This document shows positions 7,387 to 13,115 of a DNA stretch of 13,115 nucleotides, piece after piece. The notes under the pieces are model-generated. The model was not told the origin of the DNA. It worked only from the letters and a program-made list of their open reading frames with translations, and ran no database searches. The position numbers were made by a program, and so were the translations under genes. Position 1 is the first letter of the stretch. The number at the start of each line of letters is the position of its first letter. Origin of the DNA: Gymnopilus junonius (taxonomy: Eukaryota; Basidiomycota; Agaricomycetes; Agaricales; Galerinaceae); contig JADNYJ010000789.1 in NCBI GenBank assembly GCA_015501075.1, positions 1 through 13,115 on the forward strand, in the 5' to 3' direction.

Positions 7387-7824
7387 TCAGGGATCATATC
7401 CGGTCTTCATGAGAGGGCATCCGATTGTACCATTTTGCTTCAGGGAGGTGGACCAGTTGGATGTCATATTCCGAAGGAATAGAGACCATCTTGCTTGGCA
7501 TCTATTCAATTTTTGAGTACTTCTGAAGTATGTCAAATTCTTGTGATCAGAATAGATGATCATTGTGCAATCTGAATGTTGCATCCATTTGAATGTAATG
7601 TCACCATTCTTTGAGGGATCGGATCATAGGCCAATAGTTCTCTGTCATAAATCTCATATTTCTCTTGGTGGAGAGAACTTCTTTGAGATAAATGCCACTG
7701 GGTGTAGTCTCCGTTGCTGTCAAGCTGTGTTAAAACTGCTCCAGATGCGTATTTTGATGTGTTGCATTCAATCTGGAATTGTTTAGAGTGTCAGGCATTG
7801 TTAGATGGGTTCTTCTGTGAATTT
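7387..7824 (-). pseudogene. RNase H domain, frameshifted
   Basis: RNase H degrades the RNA of the RNA-DNA hybrid. Pieces in order are QFQIECNTSKYASGAVLTQ (about 7780-7720), QEKYEIYDRELLA with the catalytic E, EW-stop-HYIQ, and [18 protein letters not shown] then QARWSLFL with the later catalytic D. The first catalytic Asp, expected after IEC, is AAC (Asn) at 7763-7761. There are frameshifts around 7806, 7790 and between about 7650 and 7570, plus an in-frame TGA at 7603-7601. The tether to integrase (7140-7386) is also broken into frames, with a recognisable piece KNYIPNDQELCRKIITM just before the integrase finger. Confidence 0.8.
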
Positions 7825-8660
7825 TCATTTTAGTAGTTCAAATGATTTCTTGGCATCTTCATTCCACTCGAAGCTATGGTCTTTCTTCAATAGCTCGTTA
7901 AGCGCACAGGCTATTTCCGAATATTTCCGAATAAATCGTCTGTAAAAGTTTCCAAATCCTAGAAAGGATTGGACTTGTTTTACATTTTTCAGTTCCAGCC
8001 AGTCAGCTATACCGCTGAGTTTCGAAGGGTCCATCGAGATTGTTCCTTCTTGGATAATCATTCCAAGATAGTTGATTCTTGTCTGGGCAAATGCACATTT
8101 TTTGGGCTTCAGATACAAGTTGTTGTCCTGGAGTATTTGAAGGACTTCCTTTGTTATCTGTTCCAGTTTCTTCTTGTCTTTGTGGAAGATAAGAATATCG
8201 TCCATGTAGATAATGACAAATCCTTGGTGGACAACGTCTTTAAACATTGAGTCCACCATCAATTGGAAGGTCACCAGAGAGTTGCACATGCCGAAGAACA
8301 TGACTGTTGGTTCGAATAGTCCTTTATTCATTTTGAATGCTGCTTTCCATTGATCGCCATCCTTGATCCATATATTGTTATAACCCCATTGAATGTCAAG
8401 TTTAGTGAAATACTTGGCTCCTTTGAGTTTATCCATAAGTTGGGGATCAGAGGGAGAGGATAGGCATTCTTAATGGTCCATTCATTTAAATACCGGTAGT
8501 CTTGGCAGGGTTGAAGTTTTCCATCCTTCTTAGATACGAAAAAGAAGGGGGAGGCCATAGGTGATTTCAATGGTCAGATGTATCCTTTCTTCAGGTTTTC
8601 TTCCAAAAACTTGTCCAGTTCAGTATCCTCGGAGGGCATCAGGGGGTACGTCTTGAAGAC
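7825..8660 (-). pseudogene. Reverse transcriptase domain
   Basis: This domain copies element RNA into DNA. In order: DHKIELKEGFQPK, a [22 protein letters not shown] stretch, [28 protein letters not shown], then after a 1-nt frameshift near 8446 [27 protein letters not shown], the active-site YMDD (8208-8197) and the thumb VQSFLGFGNFYRRFI. All three catalytic aspartates (LDI at 8397-8395 and the two in YMDD) are kept. TGA at 8576-8574 lies where relatives have arginine in GYIRP. Another TGA ends the frame at 7827-7825. Arg-to-Gln and Arg-to-Trp changes in the [11 protein letters not shown] segment fit CpG decay. Confidence 0.9.
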
Positions 8661-9449
8661 CTTTGGTTGAAAACCTTCCTTGAGTTCGATCTTATGGTCC
8701 CAAGATCGAGATTCAGGGAATCAGTTGGTGGTGTCCTTGTTGAAGATGTCCAGGTATTCATGGTATTCCGGTGGGATCATTTCCTTGAGTGGCTTCTCTT
8801 CCTTCTTTGCATCATGTTTCTGAGTGAAGATTTGTGAGGAAGTTAGTTTTGCATTGATCCAAATTTCATTGTTGTCCTCAGGGATATTCCAAATCTCTTT
8901 CATTTCCAGAAGAGGTTCATTACCTAAAAAGGAAATGATTAAGTCCGAAGAGTCATCCAGTTGATTAACTTGTTGGATTTCCTCATCGGGCACTTCTTCT
9001 ATTTGGGAAGTAGTACTAATCTCCCAGTTGAGTTTGATGTGTCCATTTTTCCAGTTGATGTTTGGGTTGTTTTCTTCGAACCAGGGAAAGCCAAGAATAA
9101 TCTTCTGTTTTCCTAAGCCAGTAACCAGTAGTCATTCCATTCGGGGTTGTCCATCGATGTTGAGCTTTAGATCAACATAGCGCTTGATGGTTTCCTTTTT
9201 GTTTGGGGTTCCATCTACGTTGAAGACTCAGATTTCCTTTTCCAGTGCCTTTGTTTCCAGGTTGTGTTTCTTTGTGAAGTTCTGGTTGATGAACTTCCCT
9301 TTTGCTCCAGTGTCTCCTAGAGTGGATCCAACAATTTTTATTCTGTTCTCAGTCTTGAATGAAAAGGGCAATTGGAGCAATTTATTTTCAATTCGAGCCG
9401 AGACTACAGAATAAATATCTAAAGAAGGAGTTGCATACATTGGTCTCAT
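8661..9449 (-). pseudogene. Aspartic protease and linker to reverse transcriptase
   Basis: The protease matures Gag and Pol. The frame opens near 9449, right after the end of Gag and in a different frame. The catalytic DTG is visible in LGDTGAKGKFINQNF (codons 9314-9306), and an IILGFPWFEENNPNINW segment marks the end of the fold. An acidic linker rich in E, D and N continues to KEMIPPEYHEYLDIFNKD, the usual lead-in to gypsy reverse transcriptases. Interruptions are TGA at 9230-9228, 9134-9132 and 8723-8721. The frame is otherwise continuous with the first part of the reverse transcriptase, so protease and RT were one polyprotein. Confidence 0.82.
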
Positions 9450-9457
9450 GCATCTCC

Positions 9458-10798
9458 TTATTGAAAACCCTCTTGGTCTCCCATTTCATACACTTCTTCA
9501 CATTCTTCTTCGGTGAGGTCTTGCATAAGGGACCTGATGTGTGCATGGAGCACTTTCCCTTTGAGAGGGTTTTTCTTCGGTGGAGGGTTCCTCCTGTTCT
9601 TGCCCTTCTTGGGGCAGTCTCTAGAGACATGCCCAGGCTTCTTGCATCAGAAGCAGAGCCCTTTTCACATAAGCTCACTTCGTTCTTCCTGGGTCATGGC
9701 ATTGACATTGATTTTGTCAATATCCATGGCATTCGGGTCTCGGTGGTTCATTCAGGATGCCAGGGCATGGTAGTGCAGGGCATAGTTTCCTTTGGCTATG
9801 TTAGCCCACCAAGTTTTTCATTTGTTCAGCACTTGGGTAGTAGTCTTGCCTAGGAGGTGCGCTAGGTTCATTCGATGGGTGTCGTACTCGACTGCCTTCT
9901 GCTGCCAAGCAGCTAGTGTAGTTGGGAGTATATCGAGTCCCATGATCTTTTCTTGAAGCCAGTTGTTCAAGGCATTCATGTAGTAGTCGATTAGAATGCT
10001 CTCATTCCCGGTAGTGGGAATCTTGGCAGTCTTGACAAGTTCATTGAACTTGGTGTTCAATTCAGCAGCTGAAGCTTTTCCCTGCTTCAGGTTTCGGAGT
10101 TTGAAGAATGCTTGGTCCTTCATCTCAGTCAGTTTGAAAGCTTCTAGAAAGGCTTTCTCAAATTCTATGATAGTGCCGTAGTTTTTGGTTTTCATTCTGG
10201 TGGGTATGCCAGCAGCGTTCACATTGTCCTTGATGTGATCTTCTCTCCAAGCCTTCTTCCAGGCTTCTGCTTCTCCTCCCTTGAGAAGTCCAAGGATGAA
10301 CATGACTTTCTTGGCATCGGTGTTGTAGAGGTCACTATTGAGTTCCAGGTAATCTCCCAGGTCTTGGGAGAAGGTTAGGACTTTGGAACAGTCTCTGGAG
10401 AAGGGTGTAGGAATGATTCCTAATCCTTTTCCACTGGAGGAGGAGGGAGCAGGGGATGGTGTCAGAAGATTCTCCTGGCATCTCGGGTTCATTCATTGGG
10501 TAAAAGATGGGTTGAGATCTGAGTAGTGTATCTAGCAAAGATTCAAAGTCGTGTCTTAATATGCTGGGTTCTTGGATGGTAGATCCAAAGAAAGTCAATC
10601 AGGTTAATGAAGGTTCGTCTCCTTCAGGTGGTGTTTCGTATTCATCAGATGTGCCTGCATCAGAGGTTTGGTCAGTGTTTGGGTCAGAGAATTCTTCATC
10701 ACTAAAGTTAGCAGGCAAATTGTCCTCTTCTTCGAGCCATAATGTGGTGGATAATGCTTGCTAGGCAGAAGCATTGGATGAGGTGATAGCTTGTTCTT
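9458..10798 (-). pseudogene. Gag polyprotein with zinc knuckle
   Basis: Gag forms the particle and binds the RNA. An acidic N-terminal part (WLEEEDNLPANFSDEEFSD) is read from just inside the 5' LTR, with stops TAG 10763-10761 and TGA 10601-10599. A frameshift near 10450-10480 moves to the frame holding the Retrotrans_gag-like core (YLELNSDLYNTDAKKV, then WKKAWREDHIKDN, then LRNLKQGKASAAELNTKFN). The core frame continues through TGA 9820-9818, 9754-9752 and 9667-9665 into a CX2CX4HX4C zinc knuckle (9655-9614, CKKPGHVSRDC), itself holding TGA 9649-9647. It ends in a basic and then acidic tail at TAA 9460-9458. No ATG is evident for the N-terminal frame. The ATG at 10492 lies after the frameshift and is not the natural start. 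Confidence 0.85.
10787..10798 (-). promoter_or_regulatory. Gypsy primer-binding site, self-priming type (predicted)
   Basis: On the - strand AAGAACAAGCTA lies one base from the 5' LTR. It does not end in the TGG expected for a tRNA 3' end. Instead it is a perfect 12-nt complement of the predicted 5' end of the element's own transcript (10967-10956). This matches the self-priming arrangement known for Tf1/sushi retrotransposons. Confidence 0.65.
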
Positions 10799-10799
10799 C

Positions 10800-11020
10800 T
10801 GTTATGATGTTGATGATAGATCCTAATCTGATAAGATAAGGACTAGCATAGTAGTCATAGAGTTCATTCGATGAAGTCAACTAAGGTATTGTCTTCGATA
10901 GAAGATTGCCTTAGAAGTTCAAGTTTCTCTGGCTGATACAAGAGAGTAGATTCTCAAGAACAAGCTAAAGAGTACAGTAGGCTAGCTACAATTTATATAC
11001 TATTTGGGTTTGATAATAAT
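10800..11020 (-). repeat. Gypsy 5' LTR, truncated by copia B
   Basis: 221 bp aligning with 3913 to about 4134 of the 3' LTR. The part upstream of the TATA box (equivalent to about 4135-4359) is missing because copia B begins at 11021. The R/U5 side is intact and borders the primer site. Confidence 0.9.
10993..10999 (-). promoter_or_regulatory. TATA box in the gypsy LTR
   Basis: On the - strand TATATAA is read from 10999 to 10993, about 31 bp before the predicted transcript start near 10967. The same box is kept in the 3' LTR at 4112-4106. Confidence 0.65.
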
Positions 11021-11420
11021 TGTTGACATGATAAGTGTCCATGTGACTACATCACATGACTCACATGACACGCATGATCAGATGCATCTATACGTGACTA
11101 GATCCAGTGATGACAGAGTATCACAGTCATCTTATATGACTTAAACATGTGATCACTTAGTGAGCATATTACTCATCTTATGAGTAGATATTAGTAATTA
11201 CATAGTAATTAGCTGAGTAATTGCCTTATGCATTACTCATATGTAGTTAGTCACTGCATGTCCTGTAGGTATATAAGGACGCTCTAAACAGCGTCCTAAT
11301 CCAGGTCATTTGCACTTCTAAGTAGTACCTAAGTAGTCACCTTAGCACTAGCCTCTAACAACCCAGGTAAGATAATAGTTACAACGATACTATGCAGAGC
11401 ACACTACTTGCTGCTCAATA
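11021..11420 (+). repeat. Copia B 5' LTR
   Basis: It starts TGTTGA and ends TCAATA, one base from a perfect inverted end. The left edge is fixed by where homology to the gypsy LTR stops and the right edge by the primer site. The upstream part is rich in TCACATG/CATGTGA and TTACTCA-type words. The promoter and a hairpin follow at 11270-11296. Confidence 0.78.
11270..11296 (+). promoter_or_regulatory. Copia B TATA box with adjoining hairpin
   Basis: TATATAA at 11270-11276 is followed at once by a perfect 7-bp inverted repeat, GGACGCT (11277-11283) and AGCGTCC (11290-11296), with a 6-nt loop. Transcription would be expected to start about 30 bp downstream of the TATA box, near 11300, just after the hairpin. 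Confidence 0.6.
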
Positions 11421-11433
11421 GGTTATGGGCCCC
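11421..11433 (+). promoter_or_regulatory. Copia B primer-binding site, initiator tRNA-Met type
   Basis: GGTTATGGGCCCC directly follows the LTR and is identical to the primer site of copia A at 1944-1956. It is complementary to the anticodon region of initiator tRNA-Met. Confidence 0.75.
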
Positions 11434-11449
11434 AATAGCAAAGCATGCT

Positions 11450-11672
11450 GTTCGCCATTGGCAGAACCTGCTGGACATTGAGTTCACCTTAGGGCAGAAC
11501 CTGTCTAGCATAGTTCACCATTGTGCAGAACCTGCTTAGCATTGGTCTGTAGCTTACTTCTACCTGGGAAGATAGTTCGCCATCAGGCAGAACATCAACC
11601 ACAGCTGTTCGTCGCAAGACAGAATGCTCTCCCACAATTGTTCACTACCATAGCAACATTGTATAGGGCCTT
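11450..11672 (+). repeat. ~32-bp imperfect tandem repeat in the copia B leader
   Basis: Units begin GTTCRYC at 11450, 11482, 11513, 11575, 11607 and 11640, spaced 31-33 bp except for one gap of 62, which is two periods and covers a degraded unit near 11544. The first three units share GGCAGAACCTG followed by a CAT word. Later ones drift (GGCAGAACATC, AGACAGAATGC). It is untranslated and lies between the primer site and gag. Confidence 0.8.
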
Positions 11673-11853
11673 GTCATGTGGGCCCAGACATCTGTCACTG
11701 TCTGGACAAATTGCCCTTAAGGGGTTAATTCCATGTCTGGCACAGGTATTTTTAGCAGTGCTTTCCTTATTTAGCATGCTTCTTACACACCTGTCGCTGA
11801 CTCAACCCAGCCTTTTTCTTAACAGAAATTCCAACCATCCAAACAACTCAACA
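11673..11853 (+). other. Copia B leader, rest up to gag
   Basis: No gene is seen. A 7-bp inverted repeat, CCAGACA (11684-11690) and TGTCTGG (11699-11705), is the only marked structure. A pyrimidine-rich stretch and a CAACA run precede the gag ATG. The gag frame is open upstream of the ATG, but that stretch matches nothing. Confidence 0.45.
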
Positions 11854-13115
11854 ATGTCTTCAGTCAAGAACACCACTTCCATTTCCTTCACCACCTCCGA
11901 CCTTCCTAAATTCGATGGTTGTCACTACCGCCAATGGGCATCAAAGATGGAGGCAGTCATCCTCCATATGGACATCAAAGCCATCCTTGAAGGCACCCTT
12001 ACTGCTCCTCTGGAGCAATCAATTAGGGAACCCTCATTTCCCACTGGCACTCATGCCACTGACACCACTCCTGCCACTGGGCCTACACAGGGAGAATTGA
12101 ACCTGTACAATGCCCGCTTCTCTTGCTGGACTGCTGCCGAAGAAGTATACCACCACAAATTGGAGAGCTACAACTCCAAGAATTCCAAGGCACTCAGCCT
12201 TTTGGCCATGTGCCTCGATACTGGTATATGGGACCAGGTTAAAACCCTGTCTGCAGCTCAAGCATGGGATTGGATCAAGACAAAGTACTCCAAGGAGATT
12301 CGTCGAGACCCTCAAGGACTTTAGGGTCCTTATGAATCTCAAGATCGATCTCTCCGATCCCAACCCCCAGCTTGCCAAGTTCCATTACCACTATGGGCAT
12401 CTCCCGCTCATCAATGATGCAAATCCCTCAATATCAACTGGTTCCACTGGTATGGTACCCATGGTTTCTGAATCCATGGCGTGCCTAGTTCTACTCATGA
12501 ATCTTCCACTTGCCATGAATGTCATGTCACAAGAATCCATTTATCAGCGGATGATGGAAGATTTTCACTAGGCAAAAACTCAGTTCCAAATATGGAACTG
12601 AAAGACCTCTTTGACAAGCATTCGCACCACATGGGCTGCCCGATTTGGGGCACCTTAAGCAGCATGAGCAACCAAGCACGGCACATTCTATGTGCTGAAA
12701 TCAGCTTCAACCTGCCTAAGGACAGCCAGCCCCAAAAACCAACAGGCTAGCAATGCGAATGCGCAGTGTAATACTGCGATCAAAGGGAAAGGTCCCGAAC
12801 CACACACTCTGATCAGCAGAACGCTGGTAACCCCAGCAGTTTGCAGAAAAGGAGTATCCTAAGAGGAAAACCCCACCGCTCTGGCTTCAAACCGAAGTCA
12901 GCGCGCTTTGTTGAGGACTCAGATGATGAGCCCTTTATGCTCGCATCATCGGCACATTTCCTGCCACTAGAGAAATCATGCCCAGTCCCCACTACTCACA
13001 ATGTAGTTGAGATTAGTGGGAGAGGTACTATTACCTCTCGCAAAGTCCACGAAGGTGCCTGGAAGAACCCCACATGGGGAATGGCACCATATCCTCTTTT
13101 AGGAAATCTCGGGAC
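11854..13115 (+). pseudogene. Copia B gag (UBN2-like), frameshifted and incomplete at the right
   Basis: The ATG at 11854 starts MSSVKNTTSISFTTSDLPKF and continues FDGCHYRQWASKMEAVIL and LSLLAMCLDTGIWDQVK, then AWDWIKTKYSK, the usual core of copia Gag. Near 12300 the frame shifts by one, and VETLKDFRVLMNLKI with DPNPQLAKFHYHYGHLP continues to about 12440-12570. A further shift returns to the first frame, which stops at 12748-12750. A frame open from 12772 to the window end carries KPKSARFVEDSDDEPFM and may be the C-terminal part or the start of pol. I see no CX2CX4HX4C zinc knuckle where one would be expected. The copy has several frameshifts and is not functional as it stands. Confidence 0.75.

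Larger units (their letters stand above)
3913..11020 (-). mobile_element. Ty3/gypsy chromovirus-type LTR retrotransposon, degenerate
   Basis: Two direct LTR copies (3913-4359 and 10800-11020) flank about 6.4 kb read right to left: Gag with zinc knuckle, DTG protease, YMDD reverse transcriptase, RNase H, HHCC/DX35E integrase, GPF module, chromodomain and an extra ORF. This protease-RT-RNase H-integrase order with a chromodomain defines chromoviruses. It is probably related to the fungal Tf1/sushi or marY1-like groups; marY1 is named from general similarity only. All coding parts carry stops or frameshifts, so the copy cannot be autonomous. Copia B interrupts the 5' LTR. The left flank 3908-3912 (TTTAT) is the only candidate target-site copy in the window. 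Confidence 0.92.
11021..13115 (+). mobile_element. Ty1/copia element B, running off the right edge
   Basis: In order: a 400-bp LTR (11021-11420), a primer-binding site, a leader with tandem repeats, and a frameshifted gag continuing to the window end. It interrupts the gypsy 5' LTR, so it is the younger of the two. The candidate left target-site copy is ATAAT (11016-11020). Pol and the 3' LTR lie beyond the window. Confidence 0.82.

Noticed and set aside
9359..9853. 164-residue ORF on the + strand
   Set aside because: It lies opposite the Gag zinc-knuckle region of the gypsy element, has no motif, and is explained by reading the complement of coding sequence.
10335..10598. Separate small - strand gene upstream of gag
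   Set aside because: Its first ~40 codons are in frame with the acidic Gag N-terminus beyond a TGA, and its last part is the shifted reading of the Gag core.
5914..10601. Alternative genetic code reading TGA as an amino acid
   Set aside because: TGA falls mainly at arginine positions, ordinary TGG codons encode tryptophan in the same genes (for example WWPG), and frameshifts and a TAG are also present. CpG decay explains it better.

Overview
This window is a nest of decayed transposable elements from a fungal nuclear genome. No intact host gene is visible. A cysteine-cluster/KDZ-type transposase, a 57-bp GT-AG intron, a chromodomain Ty3/gypsy element and copia elements with UBN2-like Gag together point to a basidiomycete, most likely an Agaricomycete. 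That assignment is inference from element types, not from a marker gene.

Layout. Positions 1-273 look like the poly(A)-ended 3' tail of a non-LTR retroelement. It abuts, in mid-gene, a broken KDZ-associated transposase (274-1359, + strand, one intron, one in-frame TGA). A purine-rich spacer and two 165-bp-period direct repeats (1561-1834) follow. The second repeat is cut exactly where copia element A begins (1835). Copia A has a 109-bp LTR, an initiator-tRNA-type primer site, an untranslated leader and the first ~90 codons of gag, and breaks off near 2780. Positions ~2805-3912 are a very AT-rich block with its own internal repeats and a 14-bp perfect hairpin at its left edge.

The main occupant is a Ty3/gypsy chromovirus on the - strand (3913-11020). 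Its 3' LTR is complete (3913-4359). The internal region runs right to left as Gag, protease, reverse transcriptase, RNase H, integrase and chromodomain, then an unidentified extra ORF. Its 5' LTR (10800-11020) is truncated. It carries at least fifteen in-frame TGA codons, mostly where the family has arginine, plus several frameshifts. The few differences between its LTRs fall largely at CpG sites, so methylation-type CpG decay is the best explanation. The 12 nt next to its 5' LTR are complementary to the predicted 5' end of its own transcript, which suggests Tf1/sushi-style self-priming.

A second copia element (B, 11021 to the window end, + strand) sits inside the gypsy 5' LTR. It has a 400-bp LTR with a TATA box, the same kind of primer site, a leader with a ~32-bp tandem repeat, and a frameshifted gag running off the right edge. 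The insertion order implied is: repeats/KDZ, then copia A, and independently gypsy followed by copia B. Where the AT-rich block fits in this order is unclear.
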